Notes: a model not told the origin generated them from the letters alone. DNA of 64,000 nt from Bacteroidales bacterium (GCA_016709025.1 JADJEQ010000019.1:124001-188000); one strand, 5' to 3'; counted from the first letter of the stretch, positions 35,065 to 44,493 are shown. Made by a program: numbers and translations.

Positions 35065-36351
35065 TTAATCGTACTTCCTGATAATAAACCAACGTTCAAA
35101 AATTGAAAGCCCGAGGGTAAATTTCACGAAATTTTCTTTTATCAGATTGTTGTTTATTGTACCACGTGATCCGAATTCGGCAGCAAAATTAATTGTTGAC
35201 CTTGTTCGTGGCAGCGGTAGTCCTATACCAATACTTATGCCAAACTCATTAATTCTTTCCCCGCGCAATTCGAGATAACTTTTATTATACCTGAGCCCAC
35301 CCCTGAATGTAATCCTTTGCCAGTAACTTGAGACCGTTGAAGATGAGGGATTGAATGAACCGCCCAAAGAGAGTCGCAGACTGTTTTTAAGGGAATCGGA
35401 AACTCCGAAATAGGTGAAATTTTCCCATTGCTGCCATTGTATATCGGCTCCGAGTAGCCACTTATCAGTTTTGCCAAGAGAAAACCCTGCACCTATATTG
35501 GTTGGTATAAGCGCATGCCCTTCAACAGCAGCTTCATTCACAATGGTATCTCTGGGTAAATCAACGCCTGTACTGCTCTTGAAATACAGGTACGCAAGCT
35601 GACTTTCATCAACATTGATTTTTGTATTGGTATTAAAAGCCAGTCCGGCATTATACTGCATACCGTTATTCTTCTGCTTATGGTAAAACAATCCATAGGT
35701 CAGATAAATATCATGGACCTTGGCTGAATTCAGCGTCTTGTAATTTAATTTATATACTGAATCCGGAAATTCATCCGCCCTTGTCTTGTCAATCGTTCCA
35801 AACAGGTAGGAAAAATTAATTCCAAGGCTGAAATTCTTTGTGAGAGAATAACTATTTCCAATAAATGCCTGATTTACCCCTCCGGCACCCTCATACAGGA
35901 AGTCGACCCTTCCTGCATTTTCATCTGTTTGACTCTCAACCATGTTATATCCAACCATCGTGTAAGGCATCAACCCGAAACTGGTTTTCCACTTGCGTGA
36001 TACCGGAAATCCGAAAAGCAGGTTTCCCAATGAACTATAATTTGCTGATTGAGACAGATCCTGGCTGATAAGTTTGGATTGCTTTGAATGTAAACTCACA
36101 TCAAATACGAAAGAAAGAGAATCAAAGGCAGCATAGGAAGCAGGGTTGGAGCTGTTCACAAAGTAGGGAGAGTAGACTCCGTATGAGATCCCCCCCATGG
36201 CCATACTGTAAACCCCATTGTTGCTAAGTAAATCGCCGATACCAAATCTGGAATAGGGTGAGCTGATCCGTTTTTGAGCGGATACCTGACCGCAGAACAC
36301 ACAGAGTGCCAGAACAACCAGTATTTTAGTTAATAAAATTTTACTTTTCAA
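35065..36351 (-). CDS. Outer-membrane beta-barrel protein
   Basis: 428 residues. A signal peptide ends QVSAQ, then KRISSPYSRFGIGDLLSNNGVYSMAMGGISYG opens a porin/FadL-like barrel of alternating aromatic and glycine-rich strands. The last residue block IFERWFIIRKYD ends near an aromatic, as in outer-membrane barrels. The family always follows coaX in Bacteroidota and its cargo is unknown. The start overlaps the coaX stop by 11 bases, so the two are translationally linked. Confidence 0.82.
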   Translation of the reverse strand: MKSKILLTKILVVLALCVFCGQVSAQKRISSPYSRFGIGDLLSNNGVYSMAMGGISYGVYSPYFVNSSNPASYAAFDSLSFVFDVSLHSKQSKLISQDLSQSANYSSLGNLLFGFPVSRKWKTSFGLMPYTMVGYNMVESQTDENAGRVDFLYEGAGGVNQAFIGNSYSLTKNFSLGINFSYLFGTIDKTRADEFPDSVYKLNYKTLNSAKVHDIYLTYGLFYHKQKNNGMQYNAGLAFNTNTKINVDESQLAYLYFKSSTGVDLPRDTIVNEAAVEGHALIPTNIGAGFSLGKTDKWLLGADIQWQQWENFTYFGVSDSLKNSLRLSLGGSFNPSSSTVSSYWQRITFRGGLRYNKSYLELRGERINEFGISIGIGLPLPRTRSTINFAAEFGSRGTINNNLIKENFVKFTLGLSIFERWFIIRKYD

Positions 36352-37087
36352 GGTTATAGTCGAGTATTAGTTTTAGTCCAGTCAGTACCAGATTAGGAGT
36401 TGCAAAGATGCTATTTTTCAGCGTTTTTTCAAAATATTTGGCATCACCTCCGGTAAGAACAACCTGAATTGATGGCCATGTATGTTTGTATTGGTCAATA
36501 ATACCATCCATTTCAGCATTTAACCCGTTAATTACGCCCGATAAAATCGATTCCCTTGTACTACATCCAGTAAGGTAGGTAATCTCTTCTGCCTGCAATA
36601 ACGGAAGCCTGCTGGTAAAAGTATGCAAAGCCCTGAACCGCATGGAAAGCCCGGGAGAGATGCTGCCACCGAAGTATTCACCTTTGTGGTTCGCAAAATC
36701 ATATGTTACGGCAGTGCCCGCGTCAATGACAAGGAGGTCTAGCCCCGGAAAAAGAAAATGGGCTGCTGAAACTGCAGCTAACCGGTCTTTTCCCAGGGTT
36801 TCGGGTGTCTGGTATTTATTCCTGATTGGCAAGGGTGTTTGACTTTCCAGAATTATCCAGGTTAAGTCCGGGAACAATACTGTATAAAGAGCTGGATTTT
36901 CTGCCACAGAACAAATAATTCCTGCAGCGATGGGCAGTTTGTGAAGACCCATCTGATATATCTTTTCAGGGGTTGGGTCTACGATTGAGTGAACAACTGT
37001 CAGTTCATCGTGCAGGTAAACGGCTAATTTAGCTCTCGAATTACCAAGATCAATAACCAGTTTGTACGGTTCCTGAACAGGATTCAT
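36341..37087 (-). CDS. coaX: Type III pantothenate kinase
   Basis: 248 residues. Phosphorylates pantothenate in the first step of CoA synthesis, without feedback control by CoA. The ASKHA fold is seen in VIDLGNSRAKLAVY (phosphate 1), the conserved TPLPIRNKYQTPETLGKDRLAA stretch, and LLVIDAGTAVTYDF (phosphate 2). GGDAKYF is the adenosine motif. It is first in the minus-strand envelope cluster, with a TATTTTTG element at 37155-37162. Confidence 0.94.
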   Translation of the reverse strand: MNPVQEPYKLVIDLGNSRAKLAVYLHDELTVVHSIVDPTPEKIYQMGLHKLPIAAGIICSVAENPALYTVLFPDLTWIILESQTPLPIRNKYQTPETLGKDRLAAVSAAHFLFPGLDLLVIDAGTAVTYDFANHKGEYFGGSISPGLSMRFRALHTFTSRLPLLQAEEITYLTGCSTRESILSGVINGLNAEMDGIIDQYKHTWPSIQVVLTGGDAKYFEKTLKNSIFATPNLVLTGLKLILDYNLEK

Positions 37088-37154
37088 GCGGTATGGGGTT
37101 GTATTTTTGCTTTTTCAATCACACCAGAAGTCCCGAAGTGGATACTTTGTTTTG

Positions 37155-37162
37155 CAAAAATA
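37155..37162 (-). promoter_or_regulatory. -7 promoter element for the coaX cluster
   Basis: TATTTTTG on the minus strand, about 68 bases before the coaX start. Confidence 0.45.
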
Positions 37163-37201
37163 TCTGATTTTCAGGGATGATTGAGAATATTTATTAAAAT
37201 A

Positions 37202-37234
37202 TTTGTTAAAATGGATTTTTCTTACGTAACTTTG
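37202..37234 (+). promoter_or_regulatory. Promoter of tRNA-Phe
   Basis: TTTG (37202-37205), a 21-base gap, and TAACTTTG (37227-37234), 14 bases before the tRNA. Confidence 0.6.
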
Positions 37235-37247
37235 CAGCCGCTTAGAA

Positions 37248-37320
37248 GGTATCGTAGCTCAGTCGGTAGAGCAATGGACTGAAAATCCATGTGTCGCTGG
37301 TTCGATCCCGGCCGATACCA
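37248..37320 (+). tRNA. tRNA-Phe (anticodon GAA)
   Basis: 73 nt. Acceptor GGTATCG pairs with CGATACC. The D arm has AGCTCAGTCGGTAGAGC. The anticodon stem ATGGA/TCCAT closes CTGAAAA with GAA in the centre, and the T arm has GGTTCGATCCC. CCA is not encoded. Confidence 0.96.
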
Positions 37321-37321
37321 C

Positions 37322-37354
37322 AAAAAACCGGTAGTATTCACTACCGGTTTTTTT
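37322..37354 (+). terminator. Terminator after tRNA-Phe
   Basis: ACCGGTAG and CTACCGGT form the stem, between an A run and a T run. Confidence 0.85.
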
Positions 37355-37544
37355 ATTCTATATATTTTAAAGAATCCCCCGCTCTCCAATTTTATTGGGC
37401 ACCTCAAATTTCTTTCAATCAGCGGGCTATAGTATCTTTGGCTTTGGGGGTATCGGCTAATTCCACAAATCTTCTGTTATTATCGAAGCCTTAGGCTACA
37501 TCAGCGCTGAAATTCGTGATGTACAAACATAATGAACACCACAT

Positions 37545-37577
37545 AAAAAAACCGGCAGAATTTCTGCCGGTTTTTTT
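37545..37577 (-). terminator. Terminator after atpC
   Basis: CCGGCAGAA and TTCTGCCGG are flanked by A7 and T7 runs, so it can act in both directions. On the minus strand it follows atpC. Confidence 0.75.
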
Positions 37578-37602
37578 ATTCCTTATTCCTGAAAAGGAGA
37601 AT

Positions 37603-37839
37603 TTAATTTGCGAGTATCAGGATTTTGTTGTCCTGAACTTTAAGGGTGCCACCATTGATATCGATGAAAAGCGTGTTTTTCTCATTTTCAATGATTTTAA
37701 TTTTCCCTTTTTTTAGCGAAGCAATCATCGGGGCATGATTATTCAGAATCTCAAAAGAGCCTGATGATCCTGGTAATTGAACCAGTTTTGCTTCCCCGTT
37801 GAAAATGGTTTTCTCAGGTGTTATTATTTCCAGATGCAT
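37603..37839 (-). CDS. atpC: F0F1 ATP synthase subunit epsilon (short form)
   Basis: 78 residues: the N-terminal beta-sandwich of epsilon only (MHLEIITPEKTIFNGEAKLV, NNHAPMIASLKKGKIKI, NGGTLKVQDNKILIL). The inhibitory C-terminal helical domain is missing, as is usual in Bacteroidota. It follows atpD by 28 bases on the same strand, split off from the rest of the atp operon as in other members of the phylum. Confidence 0.93.
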   Translation of the reverse strand: MHLEIITPEKTIFNGEAKLVQLPGSSGSFEILNNHAPMIASLKKGKIKIIENEKNTLFIDINGGTLKVQDNKILILAN

Positions 37840-37867
37840 TCAGATAGAATTAAAAACCAGTATGGGT

Positions 37868-39208
37868 TTATTTGCCTTCCATTATCTTTTTTCCTTTTTC
37901 CATTGCTTCTTCAATGGTGCCGACCAGGTTAAATGCCGCTTCAGGATATTCGTCCATTTCACCATCCAGAATCATCCGGAAACCTTTGATGGTATCTTCT
38001 ATCGCTACAAAAGTGCCGGGAATACCAGTTTTATAATGTTCTTCCCCCACTACATCAGGAGAAAGAATCCTTGAGGTAGAATCGAGCGGATCAACGGCCG
38101 GATAAATACCCAATTCGGCAATTTTACGGCTTAATACAGTGGTAGCATCCAGATGCACAAAGGTAGTTGCCGGAGCCGGATCGGTAAGGTCGTCAGCAGG
38201 AACATAAACTGCCTGAACCGAAGTAATGGATCCCCTTTTGGTTGAGGTAATCCGCTCCTGCATTATTCCCATTTCTGAAGCAAGGGTTGGTTGATAACCT
38301 ACAGCTGAAGGCATACGGCCTAATAAAGCCGAAACTTCAGAACCTGCCTGTGTAAAACGGAAGATATTATCAACGAAGAACAGAATATCACGGCCACCAC
38401 TTTTCTCATCCCCATCGCGGAAATACTCAGCCATGGTAAGACCTGATAAAGCTACACGGGCGCGTGCTCCGGGAGGTTCATTCATCTGCCCGAACACCAG
38501 CGTTGCCTGTGATTTGGCCAATTCAGCCCTGTCAACTTTGTTAAGATCCCAGTTGCCTTTTTCCATTTCGTGAATAAACTCATCACCATAGCGGATTACA
38601 CCCGACTCAATCATCTCACGCAACAAATCGTTGCCTTCGCGGGTACGTTCTCCTACACCTGAAAAAACAGATAACCCCGAATACCTTTTGGCGATGTTGT
38701 TGATCAACTCCATAATGATCACGGTTTTGCCAACACCGGCACCCCCAAACAAGCCGATTTTTCCTCCCTTGGCATATGGCTCAATCAGGTCAATAACTTT
38801 TATGCCGGTATATAAAATCTCTTTTGTTGTGGTGAGATTCTCGAACTTCGGCGCCTCACGGTGAATTTCATAACTATGTTCGCGGGATACGGGTCCAAGG
38901 CCATCAATCGGGTTTCCGATCACATTAAAAAGACGTCCTTTAACATCTTCGCCAACCGGCATTGAAATTCTTTTTCCGGTTGCAACTACAGTCAACCCCC
39001 TGCTCAGACCATCGGTTGAATCCATTGCAATGGTCCGTACGGTGTTCTCTCCGATATCCTGCTGGCATTCAAGAACAATCACCTGACCATCGCCGTTTTT
39101 TACTTCAAGTGCATCGAAGATGTCAGGGAGTTTGCCATCTTGTCCAAAGGCAACATCGACAACGGGTCCAATAATCTGCGAAATTTTACCGGTTAGTGTT
39201 TCGGCCAT
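37868..39208 (-). CDS. atpD: F0F1 ATP synthase subunit beta with an internal gap around DELSEED
   Basis: 446 residues. Walker A GGAGVGKT, ERTREGNDL, Walker B DILFFVDNIFRFTQAGSEVSALLGRMPSAVGYQPTL-type segments and VYVPADDLTDPAPATTF are all intact. After VVGEEHYKT the chain jumps directly to GIPGTFVAIEDTIKGF and then ends normally (AFNLVGTIEEAMEKGKKI). In E. coli and other beta subunits about 55 residues lie between these two points, including the RYKELQDIIAILG helix, the DELSEED motif and the RFLSQPF helix. Usual Bacteroidota length is about 500. The reading frame is kept across the join. The ATG at 39208 is preferred over one at 39241 because a TAAATTTG element (39239-39246, minus) overlaps the latter. 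Confidence 0.9.
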   Translation of the reverse strand: MAETLTGKISQIIGPVVDVAFGQDGKLPDIFDALEVKNGDGQVIVLECQQDIGENTVRTIAMDSTDGLSRGLTVVATGKRISMPVGEDVKGRLFNVIGNPIDGLGPVSREHSYEIHREAPKFENLTTTKEILYTGIKVIDLIEPYAKGGKIGLFGGAGVGKTVIIMELINNIAKRYSGLSVFSGVGERTREGNDLLREMIESGVIRYGDEFIHEMEKGNWDLNKVDRAELAKSQATLVFGQMNEPPGARARVALSGLTMAEYFRDGDEKSGGRDILFFVDNIFRFTQAGSEVSALLGRMPSAVGYQPTLASEMGIMQERITSTKRGSITSVQAVYVPADDLTDPAPATTFVHLDATTVLSRKIAELGIYPAVDPLDSTSRILSPDVVGEEHYKTGIPGTFVAIEDTIKGFRMILDGEMDEYPEAAFNLVGTIEEAMEKGKKIMEGK

Positions 39209-39238
39209 AATAAAATATTGTAAGTTGTTATTTTTCGA

Positions 39239-39246
39239 CAAATTTA
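39239..39246 (-). promoter_or_regulatory. -7 promoter element for atpD-atpC
   Basis: CAAATTTA on the plus strand reads TAAATTTG on the minus strand, 30 bases before the ATG at 39208. Confidence 0.55.
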
Positions 39247-39488
39247 AGAAACAATCGGGATTGGCAATTGTTCAGCCGAAAAAATATCGGTAATCAACAG
39301 ATAATTCGTAAAGGTTTTGGTGCGGATTTACAAATTGTTAAAGGGTTTTTCTCCGGTTGGTTTCAGTTTCGGCCCTTTTTTGTACTTTGGCAGTCCGAAT
39401 ATAGCATTGATCTGGCCCCGGCCAGGTTGACAAGCTTTACTTGCAATTATTTTTATTAAGGGTTAAAAGCAAATTAAATTTCAATTCT

Positions 39489-41171
39489 ATGCAAATGTCC
39501 AAAAACTTAGCTGCACTCATCATTGCAGTTACCCTGAGCCTATCGGGTGCGATGGCCTGTACGAACTTCCTGATATCAAAAGGGGCAACCACTGACGGAT
39601 CGACTATGATAACCTATTCTGCCGATTCACATGTTTTATACGGAGAGCTTTATTTCAGGCCTTCTGCTGATTATCCTGAAGGATCACTGTTAGATGTTTA
39701 CGAATGGGATACTGGTAAATATCTTGGGAAGATCAGGCAGGCACGTCATACTTATTCTGTTGTTGGTAACATGAACGAACATCAGGTCTCCATTGGTGAA
39801 ACTACTTACGGCGGCAAAGAAGAACTAGTCGATACAACCGGAATAGTTGACTACGGCAGCCTGATATACATAACACTTCAGCGTGCAAAAACAGCCAGGG
39901 AAGCCATCCGGATTATGGGTGAACTGGTGGCCGAATACGGATATTACAGTTCAGGTGAATCGTTCTCTATTTCTGATCCCAATGAAGTATGGATACTCGA
40001 AATGATCGGAAAAGGTTCTCCACAAATTATTACGGATAAAAAAGGAAAGAAGAAAACCGTTCACAGCAAGGGAGCTGTGTGGGTTGCTATGCGGATTCCT
40101 GACGGCTATATTTCAGGACATGCCAACCAGGCCCGTATTACGACTTTCCCACTGAATGATCCCGAAAATTGCATTTATGCGCCCGATGTTATCAGCTTTG
40201 CCCGTGAAAAGAAGTATTTCTCCGGCGAAGACAAGGACTTTAGCTTTTCCGACACCTACGCTCCTGTTGAGTTTGGTGGTGCACGTTTTTGTGAAGCCAG
40301 GGTCTGGGCCGGATTTAATAAGGTTGGTAGCGGAATGGGAAAATATGTTGAGTATGCAAAAGGTCATGACCTGAAAAACAGAATGCCGTTATGGATCAAG
40401 CCCGACAAGAAACTGAGTGTTCAGGATGTGATGGATATGATGCGTGATTATTATCAGGGGACAGAAATGGACATGACAAAAGATATCGGCGCCGGTCCAT
40501 ACCAATCCATCGTTCGCTGGAGACCTATGACCTGGAAGGTTGACGGGGAATCCTATTTCAATGAAAGAGCAATTTCGACACAGCAGACCGGGTTTTCATT
40601 CGTCGCTCAGTCGCGCGGCTGGTTGCCCGACCCAATAGGCGGAATTCTCTGGTTTGGTGTTGATGACACTTACAGCACTGTATATGTACCCATGTACTGC
40701 GGAATAACAGCGGTGCCGGAAACTTATGCTGTAGGCAATGGCCGCATGATGGAATTTTCAGACAATGCTGCTTTCTGGGTCTTTAACCAGGTATCGAACC
40801 TTGCATACACCAGGTATAAGGACATGATTGTTGACATTAAAAAAGTCCAATCAGCACTGGAAAACAAGTTTGTTATGTACACACCTGTTGTTGACAAAGC
40901 GGCAGGTGAACTTTACAAGACAAATCCTGATAAAGCCCGGCAATTCCTGACGGAATATTCATCCAATCAGGGTAACAGCACGGTTGTGCGCTGGAAAGAG
41001 TTGTACCGGGATCTGTTTACCAAATTCCTTGATGGAAACGTCAAGGTAAAGGATGGCGATAACCAGAATCCGATTGTTAAATTCCCGGGTTACGATGAAT
41101 CTTATTACCGTATGGTTATTGAAAAAACCGGCGATAAATTTAAACAACCGGCAGGAAGCGGCGGACATTAA
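39489..41171 (+). CDS. C69 family dipeptidase (PepD-like), secreted
   Basis: 560 residues from the ATG at 39489. A signal peptide runs to about residue 23. The next residue is Cys24 in MACTNFLISKGATTDGST, which after cleavage would be the N-terminal nucleophile of this Ntn-hydrolase family. QVSIGETTYGG and the substrate region GESFSISDPNEVWILEM are conserved. C69 enzymes cleave dipeptides. An upstream in-frame ATG at 39441 would put 16 residues before the signal peptide and is less likely. Transcribed alone, divergent from atpD. Confidence 0.88.
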   Translation: MQMSKNLAALIIAVTLSLSGAMACTNFLISKGATTDGSTMITYSADSHVLYGELYFRPSADYPEGSLLDVYEWDTGKYLGKIRQARHTYSVVGNMNEHQVSIGETTYGGKEELVDTTGIVDYGSLIYITLQRAKTAREAIRIMGELVAEYGYYSSGESFSISDPNEVWILEMIGKGSPQIITDKKGKKKTVHSKGAVWVAMRIPDGYISGHANQARITTFPLNDPENCIYAPDVISFAREKKYFSGEDKDFSFSDTYAPVEFGGARFCEARVWAGFNKVGSGMGKYVEYAKGHDLKNRMPLWIKPDKKLSVQDVMDMMRDYYQGTEMDMTKDIGAGPYQSIVRWRPMTWKVDGESYFNERAISTQQTGFSFVAQSRGWLPDPIGGILWFGVDDTYSTVYVPMYCGITAVPETYAVGNGRMMEFSDNAAFWVFNQVSNLAYTRYKDMIVDIKKVQSALENKFVMYTPVVDKAAGELYKTNPDKARQFLTEYSSNQGNSTVVRWKELYRDLFTKFLDGNVKVKDGDNQNPIVKFPGYDESYYRMVIEKTGDKFKQPAGSGGH

Positions 41172-41195
41172 TCCGTTTCCTGTTTAACTTTTTCG

Positions 41196-41231
41196 AAGGA
41201 GGTGACGTTTATTCGTTTACCTCCTTTGTGT
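41196..41231 (+). terminator. Terminator after the C69 peptidase
   Basis: AAGGAGGT (41196-41203) pairs with ACCTCCTT (41219-41226), with the stem extended by ACG/CGT around a short loop. The run of T after the stem is weak, so strength is uncertain. Confidence 0.5.
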
Positions 41232-41408
41232 TTTACGTATGAGCGTGTTTTCGGAATAAGAGGTGCGATAAAATTATTCCGGCTCCAATGTAGAATTCCT
41301 TAATTTTGATATTTCCCTGAAAGTGAAATGAAAGAATACTATTGCCATATTGGTTATCCTGAAATTTAATTTGCCTCCTGATTCGTTTTTTAGGACAAAT
41401 ATTTATTT

Positions 41409-43028
41409 ATGAAAAATGCTTTCATTTTATTTCTTGTTTATTTGTTCTGTCCTTTTTTGTTACATGCTCAGGATGAGTCGGTTGATATAAAATTCAAAAT
41501 TCAGAATGATGAGCTTATTGCTGGTGCTAACAAAAACAATTTTTCAGTTTTCGCTACCGGACCGGATAATATCGTGAGCCCTGCATCAGGTAGTTTTACA
41601 AATGCTCATGAGCGAACAAAAATTCTCCGGGACTCCTCCTTACTCTATTCATGGGATCAAGTGAAAAATGAATGGAGTTTGAAGGCATATTACAGGACAA
41701 AATACAGTTATGACGAAAAATTTCGATTGACTGACTGCGTCAATTATCGTACTGATTATTTTTCGGGGAGTGTGGTTCCGACCCAGGAATACAAATCGGT
41801 TTATGACAGCAATAACAACCTGATTTATGAGCACCGGAAAAACTTTTCAAGTGATTGGTACTCCCCGCCATCAAGCTTTGATTCAATGGAATACGTCAAC
41901 AATATCCTCACAATTCAAAAATCGTTTGTCTTCGATCCGAAAGAAAAAATCTGGATAAGCTGTGGAGAACAGCACTTTGACGATTTGGGCTGTCGAATTG
42001 ATAATTCTGAAATTCGTTATGCTATGGTGTATATTCCGCCGGATGAGCAGTTCATGCCTGATTATGGGACAAAATCAGTAATCCGGAGAAACAGGGATCA
42101 TCAGGTTGTGGAAAACATGAACCAATCTTTCGATATCCGGAAAGATGAATGGATCAACAATACAAGGCGCATAACAAACAGGAAAAGAAACGGACTTGTT
42201 AAGTCGAATCTTACATGCGCATGGGATACCCTTACTTCATCCTGGCAGAAACAGTATATGCAGAAATTCAAACAAACTTCAGATAGCAGCGCTGAAGCAG
42301 AGAAGATTTCATGGGATGGAATGGGAGTAGAAAAAAGGTCGCTGGAAATAGTTTATTTTGATCAGGGGAAGAACCTGATTTTGAAAAAGTATTATCAGAT
42401 TCATGGCCAAACCAGGGTATTTACAGGTCAATCCGTGTATACGTACAATAAGGCCGGCGAATGTACCCGGCAAACAGGCCTTGTATTTAAAGAAAATGTC
42501 CTTCGTCCATACAGTGATTATTCATTTGGATATGATGACAACAACCACCTGATCTCGAAAATCAATCACTCCCTCAATACCGAATCGGGGAAAATTGAAT
42601 ACGGCACCCGAGAAACTTTCTTTTACGATTCAACGGGCACTCTTGTTGAAGAAATCTATTTTCACTGGAGTCTTGATTCACTGTCTTATATACCATCCAG
42701 AAAAGTATGCTATTTCAACTCCGTACATACGAGTGCCTGTAATTCTGAATTACCAACAAAAAGTAGCCTTGTTTATCCGGATCAGGCATCTCAACAATTG
42801 TATATCACCAATCTTGAATCCCCTTCCACAGCCCTTGTATTTGACAGTGAAAATTATGTAGTGATTAACTGCCCCGTTGTGAACAATCGGATCAGTATCG
42901 TAAATCTGAGCATAGGGATGTATAAAATTCAGATTTCAAATAAAGAGGGCATCATCATCTCTGAATTCCTCTGCAGCCGGCCGCATGAGAACTGCACATT
43001 CTGGAATATCGGCGTATTTGACTATTAG
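41409..43028 (+). CDS. Secreted protein with YD-like repeats and a probable type IX sorting domain
   Basis: 539 residues. A signal peptide ends LLHAQ. From about residue 95 to 460 the chain repeats a W-x(n)-Y-x-YDxxxxL/I pattern (SYDEKFRLTDCVNYRTDYF, VYDSNNNLIYEH, TYNKAGECTRQTG, GYDDNNHLISKINHS), as in extracellular beta-repeat proteins. From about 455 it resembles a type IX C-terminal domain (VYPDQASQQLYITN, GMYKIQISNKEG), but it continues some 18 residues beyond the usual end (SRPHENCTFWNIGVFDY). I do not recognise a named family. Monocistronic. Confidence 0.65.
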   Translation: MKNAFILFLVYLFCPFLLHAQDESVDIKFKIQNDELIAGANKNNFSVFATGPDNIVSPASGSFTNAHERTKILRDSSLLYSWDQVKNEWSLKAYYRTKYSYDEKFRLTDCVNYRTDYFSGSVVPTQEYKSVYDSNNNLIYEHRKNFSSDWYSPPSSFDSMEYVNNILTIQKSFVFDPKEKIWISCGEQHFDDLGCRIDNSEIRYAMVYIPPDEQFMPDYGTKSVIRRNRDHQVVENMNQSFDIRKDEWINNTRRITNRKRNGLVKSNLTCAWDTLTSSWQKQYMQKFKQTSDSSAEAEKISWDGMGVEKRSLEIVYFDQGKNLILKKYYQIHGQTRVFTGQSVYTYNKAGECTRQTGLVFKENVLRPYSDYSFGYDDNNHLISKINHSLNTESGKIEYGTRETFFYDSTGTLVEEIYFHWSLDSLSYIPSRKVCYFNSVHTSACNSELPTKSSLVYPDQASQQLYITNLESPSTALVFDSENYVVINCPVVNNRISIVNLSIGMYKIQISNKEGIIISEFLCSRPHENCTFWNIGVFDY

Positions 43029-43200
43029 CCGGAGGTAGTTTTTCCTTTTCATCATAATGCATCAGCCGATTGGCTCAAGTGTTGATTATGAATAAGTATT
43101 TAGTGAAATTAATTGCAAGTGTGCTTATCTTTCAGCTGGGCCATGTCCGTACCGTCCACATGTGAATAAAGAAAAATTGCATTATTACATGAATTTGCGA

Positions 43201-43208
43201 TAATTTTG
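43201..43208 (+). promoter_or_regulatory. -7 promoter element for the coiled-coil protein gene
   Basis: TAATTTTG, with TTG about 22 bases upstream at 43176-43178. Confidence 0.4.
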
Positions 43209-43278
43209 CAGAAAGTAAAACGTTCAATAATCAGCAGCCAATTACAGAGGCACTTACGATTATTTAAAACAAATCGAA

Positions 43279-44205
43279 ATGGAAAATGTAAGCAGTTATC
43301 CGAATAACGGCGAAAAGAAGAGAAAGAATGGGTTTATAATAATCATAATCGCGGTACTGATTGCAGCGCTTGCCCTGCTTGCATGGTTATACCTTTCAAC
43401 CAGATCGAGGCTTGGTAATATGTTGGAAGAGAAGGAGTTGCAAAGGGTTGAACTACAGCATGAGCTGGATTCACTTATTTCGGAGCATAACAATATTAAA
43501 CTTGAGTATGGTTCCCTTTCTGATTCCCTGGCCGGGAAAGACAGCATAATTCAGGCAAATGCCATCGAAATCAGAAAATTGCTGGATACACAATACGAGT
43601 TTTATAAGGTCAAGAAGAAACTCGACAAATTGAGGAGCATTTCACAGGGTTACCTCAGGCAGATGGATTCGCTTTATACGGTTAACCGTGAACTCAGGGA
43701 AGAAAATGAGCAGATAAGGTCGAGCTACCAGAAGGAGCAGCAGCGCAGCACCTCACTTCAGAAGGACAAGGAAGCCCTAACCGAAAAGGTAAGTTCAGCC
43801 GCAGTAATGAAAGCCTATAAGATTACCGGACAGGGTGTACGCGGCTCTGGCGACAAAGAGCGTGTGACCGATAAGGCAAAACGGGTTGAAAAGATTAAGG
43901 TATGTTTCACGCTAAGCGAGAACCCTCTCTTATCGGCTGGCCGGAAAGATGTTTATGTGAGAATTGCCCGTCCTGACAAAACCATTCTTGCCCGCGGCAA
44001 AGGCGACGATTACTCATTCAGCTATAAAGGTGAAATTCTGCAATACTCGGCAAAGGAAACGGTTAATTATCAGAACGTATCCATCGACCTTTGTTTGTAT
44101 TGGATTAACAGGTCGACCAAAGAAGATATGCCTGCCGGTATGTATGTGGTTTCGGTATATTCTGATGATTATGAGATTGGCCAATCTACGTTTGAGCTGA
44201 AATAA
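43279..44205 (+). CDS. Membrane-anchored coiled-coil protein, conserved in Bacteroidota
   Basis: 308 residues. A basic N-terminus (EKKRKNG) precedes one transmembrane helix (about 18-40, IIIIIAVLIAALALLAWLYL). A long coiled coil (about 48-170, rich in E, L, K and S) follows, then a beta-rich C-terminal domain (VCFTLSENPLLSAGRKDVYV, LARGKGDDYSF, YVVSVYSDDYEIGQSTFELK). The anchor and coil suggest a periplasm-facing structural protein. The function is not known to me. A terminator follows at 44227. Confidence 0.7.
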   Translation: MENVSSYPNNGEKKRKNGFIIIIIAVLIAALALLAWLYLSTRSRLGNMLEEKELQRVELQHELDSLISEHNNIKLEYGSLSDSLAGKDSIIQANAIEIRKLLDTQYEFYKVKKKLDKLRSISQGYLRQMDSLYTVNRELREENEQIRSSYQKEQQRSTSLQKDKEALTEKVSSAAVMKAYKITGQGVRGSGDKERVTDKAKRVEKIKVCFTLSENPLLSAGRKDVYVRIARPDKTILARGKGDDYSFSYKGEILQYSAKETVNYQNVSIDLCLYWINRSTKEDMPAGMYVVSVYSDDYEIGQSTFELK

Positions 44206-44226
44206 ATTTTTTGATATTTCTTATTG

Positions 44227-44255
44227 AGCTGCCATCAATCCGGCAGCTTTTTTTT
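44227..44255 (+). terminator. Terminator after the coiled-coil protein gene
   Basis: AGCTGCC (44227-44233) pairs with GGCAGCT (44242-44248), followed by a run of T. Confidence 0.85.
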
Positions 44256-44460
44256 GCCCCTGTTTTTCATGGATAGGTGTTGGCCCTGGATAAGGTTGCC
44301 TGGTTTTTGCCTGAACGGTTCATCGGTTAATTCTCCCCTTTCATCCCTCCAATTTCATGTTTGGCCGATTTATAGTTTCATGGACCCATTCGGGGACCTA
44401 CTTTTGCATCGCTTATAAAAAACGTACTTAACAGCATACACGACTAAACAAAATGTACGC
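44256..44460. other. Intergenic stretch before the efflux operon
   Basis: I see no gene or clear repeat here. An open frame of 64 codons (44224-44418) overlaps the terminator and has no recognisable family. Confidence 0.4.
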
Positions 44461-44493
44461 GGAAACGTTTATTGGGTAATTCGTTTCCAATAA
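44461..44493. promoter_or_regulatory. Inverted repeats, candidate TetR operator
   Basis: GGAAACG (44461-44467) and CGTTTCC (44482-44488) are a perfect 7-bp inverted repeat. An interleaved pair TTATTGG (44469-44475) and CCAATAA (44487-44493) is also perfect. They lie immediately upstream of and around the expected -33 region of the TetR promoter, the usual position for autoregulation. Confidence 0.55.
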
